A stretch of 64,000 nucleotides of DNA from Rhabdophis nuchalis (GCA_039707465.1 CM077646.1:78826715-78890714); one strand, 5' to 3'; positions 36,501-44,780 are shown, numbered from the stretch's first letter. The notes: generated by a model from the letters alone, not told the origin. Translations and numbers: made by a program.

Positions 36501-39285
36501 TTGATTTTGAAGCATGGATCTGAACTGAAATAAACAAAATTTCTTGATGAACAAAGAAGATTGTGTGGGAATCATAGAAATTAAAGCCTAAAACTTGTAA
36601 GATTATCAAATTTCAGCAATTTTCACTCGAAGATCTGATATGTTGGCATTCTCAATGTAGATCTCTGCTTACTCAGGGATTATTGCTATTTCCGAAAAAA
36701 AGAAAAGTCTATCCGGAAACCTGCTTTCTGAAGGCCATCCTTTTAATGGAGGGACAGTAATGGTTTAGAATCCAGAAGAAGCCCTGCTACAATTTATAAT
36801 ACAATACAATAGCAGAGTTGGAAGGGACCTTGGAGGTCTTCTAGTCCAACCCCCTGCCCAGGCAGGAAACCCTATACCATTTGGACAAATGGCTATCCAA
36901 CATTTTCTTAAAGAATTCCAGGGTTGGGGCATTTACAACTTCCGGAGGCAAGGTGTTCCACTGGTTAATTGTTCTAACTGTCAGGAATTATTATCCCCAA
37001 GGACCATAATCATATGGAAGGGATCATGACAATTATCTCAAAATTACACTGGAGACTGCAAATCTTCTTCTCTTCCCACACCTTTCCTAAACTTAAGCTT
37101 GGACAGAATTCCTTTCCATCTCCAAACTGAAAAGCAAAATGAGAGAAAACCCTGTCTGGTTTTTGTGAGGTTGGTGGCAAGTTTAAAGGATTTTACTTCC
37201 CTAAGTCTGTATCTTTGTCCCCCTAATTTCCTTTTGCTGTACTGGTGTGATGAGTGATAGAAAGTTGGTAATGTTCCCAGAGACTGACTAGCTAAGGCAA
37301 TATTTATAGACATGACATTTAGTGCTCTTCTTTCCCCCACCCATTTTCAGTCCTGGCTTTGAAAACAGATGACCGGATGGTGCCATGGTAAGCCCCAGCA
37401 TAAAGGATACCCAGTTCAGTTCAACCATGTGATTTCTATAAAACTGAAAGAGTTTTAAAGAAGTTGCACAGAAGGCAGATACACACACACTCCTGATCCC
37501 TCCCTTCTTCTCTCACTTTCTCTCCCTCAGCCTGTACCGTGTGTAACCCCTTAATTCAGGATGATTTTGTTAAAATCAAAAAACATAGAAGCATGAGTGA
37601 CTGTGTCCCTTTCTTGCATAACACATTTATGTGTTACAAAAAAATACTTTGCCTGAAGTCAGTCATGGTAAATATAAAATTACTTTCTTCCAAAATAAAG
37701 GAAATGAAGAACTAAGCTCTCTACGTGTTAAGAAGCAATTGGGGTTAGAACACACGTATACATCTCAGAATGAAATTCTGCTGAAGTGTAATCACTTTTT
37801 CTCAAATTGCAGAATAGATAGAGGAAGATTTATCATTTATTTATTTGTCAAATATAGATAGCTGTCCATTGCACACAATTCAAACAAAGAAATTGAAAAC
37901 AAAGCCTGAAACCCAATAAAAACAAAAATAAACCATGGGAAAGCACATTTTAAGTCTTATGTGCATTATAGCCATTTCGCAGACTCCTTATTTCCATGAG
38001 AGTCACAAAACTCCCGACAGGACCAAATGTGAAGAGATTCCTGGAAAATCACTTGGGGGCCAATCAGATTCCAGCTGGTGCAGTCTAGTAGTCAGTAGTG
38101 TATTAACCATTAAGCCAGTATTTCTCAACTTTGTCCACTTGAAGATGCCTGGACTTCAACTCCCAGAATTCCCCAGCCAGCATTTGCAAAGTCCAGGCAT
38201 CTTCAAGTTGACAAGGTTGAGAAACACTGCATTAGGTAGACTAAGCAAGTGCTTAGGACACCAGGGCCAAAGGGGGCATTGCAAAATTGAGAAAGAAAAA
38301 AAAAGCAATGAAGATTTGTACAGTATGTAGAAAGGAGAAGGGCACCAAGATTTGTCAGTGCTTATTAGGGCACCAGTGAGCCTTAATCCGCCACTGCTTA
38401 ATCCGCCACTGCTCTCCATCTCTCCCTACCCAGTGTTTATCAATCTTGGCAACTTGAAGATGTCTGGACTTCAACTCCCAGAATTCCCCAGCCAGCATTC
38501 GCTGGCTGGGGAATTCTGGGAATTGAAGTCCGAACATCTTCAAATTGCCAAAGTTGATAAATACTGCCCTTAGCCTAAGGCTGTGAGTTTATTATAATCC
38601 AATAATCCTCCTCCTCCTCCTCCTCCTCCTTCTTCTTCCCTGAATGCCATATGTCACCTAGCCACTTGTTTGTATCTTTTGGTAAATTGGGGGAAAGTCT
38701 TCCCAGTTCTGCCCTCTTCCATCGCTTTTTTCTCTCTCTTTCCACAAGACTGCCCGCTGGCCTCTATGCACGGGGGAAAACAAGCAGCCTCTTGCCAAGC
38801 AGCCCCCATCGGCCGCGCATTCAATCTTTTCCAACCGAGCAGCCGGAAAGCCGCCTTCGCTGCGACCCAGCTTCGCCTTTGGAGGCATTCCAAAAGGGAG
38901 ACGCGATTTACGGGAAATCTTCGCGCCGGGAAGAAGGGGGGCACAAAACGGCCCCTCAGCCCTTCGGAGGTGCCCCCCCCCCAAAAAAAAACAACAACGC
39001 CCGGCAAGAAGAGATCTTTACCCGCTTGCCTACCAGTGAAAACAGGCCCTTCGGATACACAGGCCTCCGCGGCGCTGCCTGACGTACCCCATGTCCCCGG
39101 GGCACCTTCGCCCAGCTTCCCGCCCAGAAGCAGCTGCCCGCTCGCGGTTTTTGTTCTCCTGGCTGGCCTCTTACCTCGTCTGGAGGCGTCGCGTCGCCGT
39201 CCCCGTTGCCGTTGCCATTGCCATTGCCGTTCGCCAAGGCCGTGGTCAGCCCGTTCATCTCGTGGCTGTCCGGGGTCGAGCCCAT
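18363..39285 (-). CDS. NINJ1: Ninjurin-1, three coding exons
   Basis: The joined exons 39175-39285, 28643-28874 and 18363-18514 (minus strand) total 495 bases and encode 164 residues. Residues 1-37 are a hydrophilic tail with an Asn-Gly run. Then come the adhesion-motif region (GGRRWLRTNRHINMNHY, residues 38-54), amphipathic helices (about 52-82), membrane helix 1 (FYAPLITLISISLALQ onward, about 86-113), a KYDLNNP loop and membrane helix 2 (about 132-155). Ninjurin-1 is a plasma-membrane protein that oligomerises to rupture the membrane late in lytic cell death, and was first described as a nerve-injury adhesion molecule. The HYANKKSAAESMLDIALLM block favours NINJ1 over NINJ2. Introns are about 10.3 and 10.1 kb, both GT-AG. 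All three exons look intact. Confidence 0.95.
18881..19115. mobile_element. hAT-like MITE with CAG...CTG ends
   Basis: The left end is CAGTATTGGTGGGTTCCTAC and the right end CCAGGACCCACCCCTG, roughly inverted. Internal words such as GGTTCTCCAGGTGG resemble squamate MITEs built from ACCGGTT-rich ends. It lies in NINJ1 intron 2. No clear target duplication is seen. Confidence 0.5.
19428..19690 (-). mobile_element. CR1-like LINE 3' fragment
   Basis: The words ACATAAGAACATAAGAGTAGCC, CTGGAACAGGCC and CCCATCTGGTCCAGCATTCTG are typical of reverse-oriented CR1 3' ends in lizards and snakes. No coding part remains. Confidence 0.65.
19713..20071 (-). mobile_element. tRNA-derived SINE (Sauria SINE type), full length
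   Basis: The Bov-B-like 3' end comes first on the plus strand (AAGGTAAAGGCTCCCCTCGC) and the tRNA-like head lies at the right (GGGATTCGAACC box near 19995). A 15-bp target duplication, TCATCAACTCCTTTA, flanks it at 19698-19712 and 20072-20086, the expected mark of LINE-assisted insertion. Confidence 0.88.
20087..23120. other. NINJ1 intron 2 DNA without recognised features
   Basis: No exon is seen. A CA microsatellite lies at about 21346-21373 and an ACA-rich stretch at about 22388-22426. I could not assign the rest to any repeat family. Confidence 0.45.
23121..23232 (+). mobile_element. Partial tRNA-derived SINE, second family
   Basis: CTGGTGGCACAAGTGTAAGT, CTAACTCTGCCC and GAAGTTTGAACCTGATGGGA match the tRNA-like head of the copy at 26788-27010. 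The 3' half is missing or decayed. Confidence 0.55.
23344..25338 (+). mobile_element. ORF1-only L1 element (HAL1-like), with target duplication
   Basis: This ~2.0-kb unit has a GC-rich 5' UTR, one ORF (24209-25057), a 270-base 3' UTR with AATAAA signals at 25310 and 25324, and a poly(A) tail. It is bounded by a 16-bp duplication AAAAAAGACTCCAAGG at 23328-23343 and 25339-25354. There is no ORF2. The intact boundaries show that it inserted in this form rather than losing ORF2 afterwards. Mammalian HAL1 elements have the same layout. It is antisense to NINJ1, in intron 2. Confidence 0.88.
24209..25057 (+). CDS. L1 ORF1p-like RNA-binding protein
   Basis: The 282-residue frame has the classic L1 ORF1p layout. 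Residues about 1-90 form a heptad-rich coiled coil for trimerisation. Residues about 93-168 are an RRM-like domain (YFLRFQNVSE start, IHVKFVRRSTREEIL end). Residues about 172-245 are the C-terminal domain with the conserved core ITILKQIPRKIREARRKFSF. The tail (about 250-270) is unusually rich in Gly, Ala and Pro before a basic end. The known role is to coat element RNA and act as a nucleic-acid chaperone. No stop or frameshift is present, so the protein could still be made. Confidence 0.92.
   Translation: MAQEATLASLEQRMTALETVIQNLVSEIKAQRAENVNFKKELLDTRKQVLENTQKNEELKGGLEGAKGEIKNVSNEVVEINAHVTRIDLERMTYFLRFQNVSEMDGECLPDLMSTIIADYLHKPKEEIRGDIDLVYRINSAYARMNEVPREIHVKFVRRSTREEILKVQRGSPMIYQQKEITILKQIPRKIREARRKFSFLSKTLFDHGIWFKWVIPEGMLVFWEGGRVKIKTVAEAEAFLKKHSSVLGEDPGGAGGAMAPPAGGPGEKGEDTIAKRLRSKK
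25355..26471. other. NINJ1 intron 2 DNA without recognised features
   Basis: No exon or confident repeat is seen. The first 300 bases are moderately GC-rich and could be an old element, but I cannot name it. Confidence 0.4.
26474..26727. mobile_element. Tc1/mariner-like MITE (AAAATAAGAC ends)
   Basis: The ends are CCCTGTTTCCCTGAAAATAA and the complement of CCGTGTTTTCCCGAAAATAA, flanked by TA on both sides (26472-26473 and 26728-26729). The inside repeats the word AATAAG about six times. TA targets and this end sequence fit non-autonomous Tc1/mariner elements of reptiles. Confidence 0.8.
26788..27010 (+). mobile_element. tRNA-derived SINE, second family
   Basis: A tRNA-like head (GGTGGTAAAGTGATTAGAAT, then GGAGTTTGATCCTGA) is followed by a body with TCTGAGGTCAGTAAAATCC. 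The 3' end is AAGTCTAGGTGCTATTGTTA, a tail shared by 27231-27325 (minus strand) and 63835-63955 (plus strand). It differs from the Sauria-type SINE at 521 in both body and tail. Confidence 0.7.
27231..27325 (-). mobile_element. SINE 3' fragment, second family
   Basis: Read on the minus strand, it matches the 3' half of the 26788-27010 SINE, including GTACTATGGAGAGGTATATA and CTAGGATTAGGTGCTA. The two copies form an inverted pair about 220 bp apart. Confidence 0.6.
27330..28195. other. NINJ1 intron 2 DNA without recognised features
   Basis: A TA microsatellite lies at about 27565-27581. No exon is found. A 134-codon minus-strand frame at 27713-28117 has no recognisable family and no convincing splice signals. 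Confidence 0.4.
28205..28345. mobile_element. Foldback MITE (GAAACGTCTTCAAAG core), copy 1
   Basis: This is an imperfect palindrome. AAGAGGCAACTGTACTTTC...GAAGACGTTT on the left pairs with AAACGTCTTCAAAG...GTTGCCTCTT on the right. The right arm extends further (AAAAAGCACCTTTGGGACAA). A better preserved copy lies at 29903-30094. Confidence 0.6.
28643..28874 (-). CDS. NINJ1: NINJ1 coding exon 2
   Basis: The exon follows the acceptor CCTTGCAG (AG at 28876-28875) and ends in G|GTATGT (intron from 28642). It is 232 bases, entered in phase 0 and left one base into a Val codon. It encodes the adhesion-motif region, the amphipathic helices (HYANKKSAAESMLDIALLM, then ASQLKAVMEQGPSFGF) and membrane helix 1. 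It is the most strongly conserved part of the gene. Confidence 0.97.
29092..29300. mobile_element. Decayed hAT MITE (CAGGGGTCCCCAACC family)
   Basis: CAGGGGCCCCTAACCCCCGG with CCGGTCCACGGGCC at the left and GGTTGAGGATCGCTG at the right echo the better preserved copies at 47708 and 48369. Several base changes mark it as old. Confidence 0.6.
29447..29519. mobile_element. Half foldback hAT MITE
   Basis: GCTGGCTGAGGAATTTTGGG, then GAGTTGAAGTCCAC and GTTGCCAAGGTTGGAGACCC, form one arm of the foldback family that is complete at 56946-57080. The opposite arm is absent. Confidence 0.6.
29903..30094. mobile_element. Foldback MITE (GAAACGTCTTCAAAG core), copy 2
   Basis: The two arms (about 29903-29993 and 30006-30094) are each ~90 bp and highly complementary, from TTGCCCCAAAAGTGCTTTTT to GACAAG. 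The centre is AAGCTTCTTCTGGTCAGAGC. A DNA strand of this region could fold into one long hairpin. No coding capacity is seen. Confidence 0.7.
30630..30790. mobile_element. Partial MITE (TAGTCCTYGACTT end)
   Basis: TAGTCCTTGACTTTCC, TGTTTCACTTAATGACC and TGTGGTCATTAAG match words in the fuller copy at 35451-35845. It is a decayed partial copy. Confidence 0.5.
30791..32990. other. NINJ1 intron 1 DNA, mostly unassigned
   Basis: Two short CR1 3' end traces occur near 31145-31195 and 31570-31610 (GACCTCCAAGGTCCC-like words followed by ATTCTATTATTCTG). No exon is recognised in the rest. Confidence 0.45.
32995..33343 (-). mobile_element. L2-clade LINE 3' fragment with internal duplication
   Basis: On the minus strand it ends with the L2 tail (complement of TTTATACCCCGCCCTTCTCC). 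Upstream lie the C-terminal RT codons (GRAFSVAGPALWNDLPP-like). A perfect 30-bp tandem duplication (33207-33236 and 33237-33266) repeats ten codons of the C-terminal motif. Confidence 0.85.
33346..35450. other. NINJ1 intron 1 DNA without recognised features
   Basis: A 90-codon plus-strand frame at 33464-33736 follows a pyrimidine-rich CTCTCTGCAG, but its translation resembles no family I know and no donor was recognised. I treat it as chance. No repeats are recognised here. Confidence 0.4.
35451..35900. mobile_element. MITE with CAGGTAGTCCTCAACTTA end
   Basis: It starts TA-CAGGTAGTCCTCAACTTATG and contains CACAGTTGTTAAGCAAATCA, TTGACTTTGCTTGTTA and GGTTGTAAGTCAAG, all typical of a common squamate non-autonomous DNA element. 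The right end is eroded, and a second partial unit (TTCACTTAATGACC) follows from about 35846. Confidence 0.6.
35968..36455 (+). mobile_element. Remnant of a second DIRS subfamily (YR end, ICR, 3' terminus)
   Basis: About 55 codons of a tyrosine recombinase C-terminus remain (CRAATWASPTVFIRNY with the catalytic Tyr, ending FGRRVLQQV, stop at 36145-36147). Next is a region like the internal complementary region (36155-36255), in which CTTGGACTCTCCAAGCAGCG and an inverted form CGCTGCGGGAGAGTCCAAG occur. A 3' terminal stretch ends CTCCCGCAGCGCTATGGAGAAC. It differs from the 2703-8705 element throughout, so it is another subfamily, truncated at its 5' side. Confidence 0.8.
36790..36985 (-). mobile_element. 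CR1 LINE 3' fragment
   Basis: AATAGCAGAGTTGGAAGGGA, CTTGGAGGTCTTCTAGTCCA and AACTTCCGGAGGCAAGGTG are the reversed CR1 3' UTR and end of the RT frame. The same words occur at 50580, 58500 and 59140. Confidence 0.8.
36990..38115. other. NINJ1 intron 1 DNA without recognised features
   Basis: AT-rich DNA without recognisable exon or repeat. Confidence 0.4.
38116..38229. mobile_element. Foldback hAT MITE, TSD visible
   Basis: CAGTATTTCTCAACTTTG and the complement of CAGTGTTTCTCAACCTTG bound 114 bp, with ACTTGAAGATGCCTGGACTT and its complement inside. Flanking 8-mers CATTAAGC (38108-38115) and CATTAGGT (38230-38237) agree at 6 of 8 bases, as for an aged hAT duplication. Confidence 0.8.
38431..38566. 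mobile_element. Foldback hAT MITE, near-perfect palindrome
   Basis: Two ~66-bp arms meet at CCAGCCAGC-attc-GCTGGCTGG, with CAG...CTG ends. The arms differ at only a few positions. A second member lies 200 bp to the left. I see no clear target duplication. Confidence 0.82.
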
Positions 39286-39740
39286 GTTGCTGCGGCAGCT
39301 GCGGCGGCACGGTGCAGAACGAGACGGGCGAAGGCGCGCAGGGGAGCGAAAACACGACACGTGTTACGGGGGGATGTCTTGTGCTTAAGCCGGAGCGCAG
39401 TTCTCACGGCCGCCCTCGACGCCGCTCGGGAGAAAGAGAGCGAGCGGGAGGGAGAGGAAGGGAGCGGGGCCAGCGCTGGGTTTCCCCTCCTAGGCTCGCA
39501 GCGCCAATCCAGAGGCAAAGGGAACCGTTCGGCACGGCTGCAGATAGTGAGGCGTTGCTGTGGAGACCAAAGGCGAGGGCTTTTTTTTCTGCCCAGCTGT
39601 TGGAGGAATTTGTCCGGACGACTGACCTCTGGCGGGGAGGGACTGCGGTGGGCGCGCTCCTTCCTTTTCCTCGCAAGGAAAGTGGGAATTCGCCCGCGCC
39701 ACGAGTTAACAATCTTCGCCTGCCCGTGATGCCTTGTGCC
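38780..39740. promoter_or_regulatory. NINJ1: CpG-rich NINJ1 promoter region
   Basis: GC and CpG density rise sharply around NINJ1 exon 1 and fall again on both sides. No TATA box is seen on the minus strand above the start codon, which fits a CpG-island promoter. The long plus-strand frames across this block are products of base composition and have no family resemblance. Confidence 0.75.
39175..39285 (-). CDS. NINJ1: NINJ1 coding exon 1
   Basis: The start at 39285-39283 has a good context (AACATGG). Thirty-seven codons run to GAC GAG|GTAAGA, a strong donor with the intron from 39174. The peptide begins MGSTPDSHEMNGL, followed by an Asn-Gly repeat (GNGNGNGNGDGD). An in-frame upstream ATG at 39360 would add 25 residues, rich in Arg and Cys. 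I prefer the inner start because it gives a tail closer in size and acidity to other ninjurins. Confidence 0.88.
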
Positions 39741-40009
39741 CTAATGGGAACTCCCGAAAACGGAGACTGCCTTCCTTTGCTGTTCTCCCAATTTGTATCT
39801 TTCAATAAGCTCTGGGGTTTTCCACTTTCTGCTGTCTCCAAGGGGCCAGAGTAAACATTGTTGCGTCACTAGGGTTTGGTTTCCCCCCCCTCCCCTGGGG
39901 CAATGCAATATGCAGTGCAATTTGGGAGTTTATGAATTAACCTGTAGCCTTCTGGATGGCGATTCAAGAAGAAATTGGATACACCGGCCCAGTTAATACA
40001 TTTTAAATT

Positions 40010-40362
40010 AGAAGGATGTGATAGTAGCGTTCCAGTATTTGAGAGGCTGCCACAAAGAGGAAGGGGTCAATTTATTTTCCAAAGCACCAGAAGTCAGAAC
40101 AAGAAATAATGGATGGGAACTAATCAAGGAAAGAAGCAACCTGGAATTGAGAAACTTCTTAACAGTGAGGACAATTGGCCAGTGAAACAGCTTGCCTTCA
40201 GAAGTTGTGGGTGCTCCATCACTGGAGGCTTTCAAGAAGAGACTGGACAGTCCCTTGTCTAAAACAGTATAGGATCTCCTGCTTAAGCAGGGGGCTGGAC
40301 TAGCAGACCTCCAAGGTCCCTTCCAGCTCTATTCTGATTCTGAATTCTGATTCTTCTCATCT
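40010..40362 (+). mobile_element. CR1 LINE 3' fragment
   Basis: Decayed RT C-terminal codons parallel those at 57863-58480 (words around ATGGGAACTAATCAAGGAAA and AACTTCTTAACAGTGAGGAC). A 3' UTR with GACCTCCAAGGTCCCTTCC follows and ends in ATTCTGATTCTGAATTCTG, a CR1-type terminal repeat. Confidence 0.82.
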
Positions 40363-40364
40363 AT

Positions 40365-41170
40365 TGGTATCTTTTTTCGGTGCCAAGGTACAACAGATAA
40401 CTTTTATTACAGTATTACTACAGCTGCCATAAAGGGTGGTGAGGAATTGGAAGAATTTATTTATGTCATTTTTCAAATTTTTGTCAAATTTTACCTGTGA
40501 CTCTCATACATTTCCCTGCCTTTTGTTCACTCAAAATTGCACTCTCATTTTTTAACAAGAGGTCTTCAGTCATGTATGATGAGAAAGAAAAAAAAATCTA
40601 GAGGTGATGATCTGGAAAAGCATCTTGTTTTGCTCCCTTCTTTCAGCTGTTCATGGAAATAAATTAGTCAAGAAAAATAAGAGTAACAATGTCTGAGAAC
40701 TGGTCCTCTCTTGGATCTTCCACAATGTTCTTGATCATGCTGGTTTATGGCCAGCCTTCGTAATGCCCCCCCACAACTGCCTCCTTCATTCCCATGAACG
40801 TATGATTTCTTCTTGCATAATATAATAATATACCCTCCATAATGCAGTGTTAAATGTTATCAACTCTTTTTTTAACAAGAAACTCTGCTAACCCTCAGAG
40901 TTAAGAGGGATTCTTTAAAATTGTTACCTGCACATTGCAAGCCTATTTTTTACTTGCTTGAATTTCAGAATAAGAATATTTGTTGGGATGCAATTTCTCC
41001 ATACAATTTTTAAAAAACCCATTTCTTCTGCTGCGGCCTCAAATTTTTATGTTTTATTGTAAGCACTTTTAGCATGGCAGTCATAGCCTTCTGTTTAAAT
41101 TTAAGAAGACATGTTTTTCTCTTCTTAATCAAGGCCATTTCTTTGGTATGCAAAAAGTGGCTTTTTCAGC
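40365..41170. other. Gene-free interval
   Basis: No exon or repeat is recognised between the CR1 fragment and the hAT MITE. Confidence 0.45.
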
Positions 41171-41178
41171 AACTACAC

Positions 41179-41400
41179 CAGTGGTAGTCAACCTGGTCCC
41201 TACCGCCCACTAGTGGGCGTTCCAGCTTTCATGGTGGGTGGTAGGGGTTTTGTCTGATATTGAAGCACTTTCCTTTTTTTAATTTAAGTGACTTCCCTAC
41301 TTTATAAATCACAATTACTGTGGAACCGGTGGGCAGTTAGAAAATTTTACTAACAGAGATACAAAACTGGGTGGTAGGTATAAAAAGGTTGACTACCCTG
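41179..41400. mobile_element. hAT MITE (CAGKGGTAGTCAACC ends), copy 2
   Basis: The 222-bp element runs from CAGTGGTAGTCAACC to GGTTGACTACCCTG. It has a perfect 8-bp target duplication, AACTACAC, at 41171-41178 and 41401-41408. It is the reverse orientation of the copy at 18022-18248. The perfect duplication shows that this insertion is younger. Confidence 0.93.
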
Positions 41401-41412
41401 AACTACACCATA

Positions 41413-41484
41413 GAGCAAGGGTCCCCAAACTTGGCAACTTTAAGACTTGGGGACTTCAACTCCCAGAATTCTCCAGCCAGCTAG
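41413..41484. mobile_element. Half foldback hAT MITE
   Basis: CAAGGGTCCCCAAACTTGGC, GGGACTTCAACTCCCAG and TTCTCCAGCCAGC match the left arm of the foldback family. It lies just to the right of the hAT MITE's target duplication. Confidence 0.6.
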
Positions 41485-42061
41485 GCCCTTTCAGAGGGAA
41501 GTTCTATAAGGGTTCTGTTTCACGTGGAATACTCTTCCCAGCTGCCTTGATGGAAGCCCCATCTCAGTTCTGTCATATTTTACATGTCATTTTGTAGACC
41601 TTGATGTCGAAACATGGATAATTTAGAACTACTTGTTCCATACGTTGCTAAAATTATTTATATTTTTAAAAAATCTTTCAAAAGAAGAAAAGAGCAAGGT
41701 AATTTGTCAGAATGTCATCTTGTTTGCTGATATCCCAGAACAACTTTACATCTCTCATTCCTCCTGGCAAAAAGATGCAGCTGTTATTTTAAGGTTTGAC
41801 TCTCAGGCTACATTAACAATGTAAGTGGGGAAAAGAATTCTAAAAAAAGAAAAAAATAAGTTACTAAATGAGAACATGCAGTAAAACCATGTTTCTTTTC
41901 ACATGTTGCCTTTAAGATTTCCATAATTTACTTATATATTGCCACTACTCTCCCCACCCTAATACTGTACCTTTTGCCAATCTGCAGATTATCAGCATAA
42001 TCTAACAAAAGTTTTTATGAGCAGTGACCTTTCAAATGAACAAAATAAAAAACAAAATCCA

Positions 42062-42138
42062 GCTATGCTGGCTGGAGAATTCTGGGAGTTGAAGTCCCCA
42101 TGTCTTAAAGTTGCCAAGTTTGAAGACCTCTGTCATAG
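42062..42138. mobile_element. Half foldback hAT MITE
   Basis: TGCTGGCTGGAGAATTCTGG, GAGTTGAAGTCCCC and AAAGTTGCCAAGTTTG match the right arm of the foldback family. No left arm is present. Confidence 0.6.
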
Positions 42139-42139
42139 A

Positions 42140-43300
42140 AAGTGTATTCTGAAACACACTCTTTCGGTACATCAGTCCTTTTTGATATGGCTGAATTACT
42201 TGGTGATTTGTATTTTCAGGTAGGCCAAGAAACCTCTATGCAAGGGTAAAAGTCTCCCACAAATCCAGGGATCAAGTTCTTATCAGCTCCACACCAAACT
42301 TGGATGTCTGAGTTTGGGAACAACACTGCAAGATGAAGTCAGAGGGATTTATTAACATAAAGGGACAAGTTTAAAAAGCTGCAAAATGCCCATTTATTCT
42401 TTGTGGAAAAGTTTTCCCCCATCTCCTTTTATCCAAATATCAATGCTTCAATACATTCCAAAATACAAAGCAACTGCAAGCTAGAATAATGTAACACAGC
42501 AATTTTTTACTTGCTTGAAAAATAGAGGTTTCTGGGGACAGCCTCAATCCATGAAAAAAATTACAAACCTCCCTTCTCTCTTGCTTTTCCTTTTTTTCTG
42601 AGTAATAGCTGTCACATATACAATACAACCACAATATTCCATGTTCTGACCCTTTTCCATAAGCTAAATGTATAAACAGAGGTCTAAATATTTATAAATA
42701 TTAAATCAGCTGGAGTATATAGAAGGAAGTTAGAAATTAAATATTTACTTACTTTTTCCAAGCAACATATTTTCCTTTTTGTTTTTTCTCTTTTAACATT
42801 TATAAATAACAAATAATACAGAAGAGAGTTTAATATTAAATATTCAGCTCAAAGTTAGAAATCTTTCTTATAAAATAATTCAATGCATTTTGTAACTATT
42901 TATCAATGGCATACTTAATGTTAATTGTACCTTAAGTTTATTACATTTTAGAAATCATATTTAACATTGAAATACACTTTTTTTCTTATCTTAAAGATTT
43001 AAACAATCTGTATCATTGCAGTGTTAACAATTTCTGGCTTATTTCTGAGAGAACAATTATTACAAAATTATATTTTCAGTCAGTAATTCTACTGCACGTT
43101 GTGATAGACACTCAGTTTTCCATATTGTTGTTTTGTGATCGATCCAGGCTTATGGTATTATTTGGTGATTATATTAGTCTTTTAAATAAATAAAATAAGT
43201 TTGGTATCATTGTACTTTATAAAACAATTGATAATTGACCCTATGCTGAATAAAGTGTTTGCTTTTCTAAAAAGCCTCTTCCATGTAAACATGGAACAAA
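42140..43300. other. Gene-free AT-rich interval
   Basis: Strongly AT-rich, with no exon or nameable repeat. Confidence 0.45.
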
Positions 43301-43310
43301 AGCCGAACTA

Positions 43311-43390
43311 GAGGAGGAAGAGGAAGAGGAGGAGGAGGAGAAGAAAAGGAAGAAGAAAAGAAGGAGGAGGAAGAAGGAGGAGGAGATTAC
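43311..43390. repeat. GAG/GAA purine microsatellite
   Basis: About 80 bases of nearly pure purine, GAGGA and GAAGA units, on the plus strand. Confidence 0.9.
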
Positions 43391-43827
43391 TCTTCAACTA
43401 TCTTCTCTGTAAATAACCCTGAGCAAGTGCTGAAATTCAACAACTTTTTCAAAGAGGTAATAAATAACTAGCTTAGCTAGGCTGACTGTATTGATTTTGT
43501 TTAATAGATCTCTGTGGATTGCTTTCTCTTGTTTCCCATCCATTTCCTCTCTCCCAATAAACTCTTTTGTTACACAGAGAGATTTATTTCCACTAGTTTA
43601 ACAAGGGAATTTCTCACTAAGAACGTTGCTATGTGAAATACCCCTCAGTTCCACAGCTACCCTGTTTCCGCACTGGCACAAAGTTTCTTGATCTGTATTT
43701 TGAGGCTTTGGGCGGAAACATCCAAAGCAACTTTGATATCCCTCCCCCCCCCCCTAGGCTGAAGATAAAAGTCCTGGCTATAAGGGCTAAAAAATGTTTC
43801 AGTTCGACAATCAAGCATATGATAGAC

Positions 43828-44383
43828 CAGTGATGGCTAACCTTTTTTGCCTCCTGTGCCAAAAGCGGGGTGAGCGCAGGGGGGGTTCTGCGGGGGCATG
43901 CCACACCCATAATGCTATGCGTATGACCCAGCAACCCCCCCTCGCTTTTGGCACAGTTTTTTTCACTCTCCCCAGTCTCCAGAGGCTTTCTAGGAGCCTG
44001 GGGAAGGTGAAAACAGTCCCCCTGCCCCCTCTGGAAACCCTCTGGAGACTTCAGGAGCTTCCCTGAAGCCTCCTGAAGGTGAAAAATGGTCCTACGGGGT
44101 ACCTGGAAGTTCGGGAATGGTGACTTCTGGTTCGTCCGTAGGGCCATTTTTCGAAGGCTCCGGAGGGTGAAAAGTGGCCCTATGGACAAACCGGAAGTTA
44201 CTATTCCTGAACTTCCAGGTTCCCCATAGGGCCATTTCCCCTGTAGGGAAGCCTCCTGAAGGTTCTGGAGGGCGAAAAATGGCCTCTAAAGAAGGCCGAA
44301 ATCAGCTGGCAGGGCAACACCTCGCGTGCCCTAACAAATGTCTCCAGTGCCACCTGTGGCATGTGGAATCTATCCCATCACGG
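43828..44383. mobile_element. hAT-like element (CAGTGATGGCTAACC end)
   Basis: It starts CAGTGATGGCTAACCTTTTT and ends near CCCATCACGG, the eroded complement. Flanking 8-mers TGATAGAC (43820-43827) and TGGTAGAT (44384-44391) match at 6 of 8. The ~550-bp body is GC-rich, with repeated, partly inverted words (GGAAGTTC, CCTATGG, GGCCATTTTTC), and encodes nothing recognisable. Confidence 0.75.
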
Positions 44384-44780
44384 TGGTAGATTATTCAGTG
44401 TGATTGGTGTCATTCTATCAAAAGTGTCTTGTACCAGGGAACCATGAAAATAGCCAGGTACAAAGGTGTTAATTTTCCCCAAATCCAGTTTGTAACACAG
44501 GTATTTTGATTTCCTTAATTGAGGTGTTCTGAGTAAGTTATATAGAGAATGCTAATAAATTCCCATGACAAAAAAAGTTAATAGAGTATTATAGGTCTGT
44601 GGATCAGTTAATTGGCTATTACCTTTTTTGGTTATTAATATTCAAGAACTTTATTGTTTTATAAATGCATAATGTAGCCTGGGGAAATATTAATCCACAT
44701 AGCTTAAGATGCAGAGGAAGAAAGCTGGAAGGGATAGTTAAGAACAGCTCAAATTCCATACCTGTATCTTTTTATTTTCT

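Noticed and set aside
38670..39854. 394-codon plus-strand frame across the NINJ1 promoter
   Set aside because: It lies in a CpG-rich block, overlaps NINJ1 exon 1 antisense, and has no recognisable domain. Long frames are expected in such base composition.
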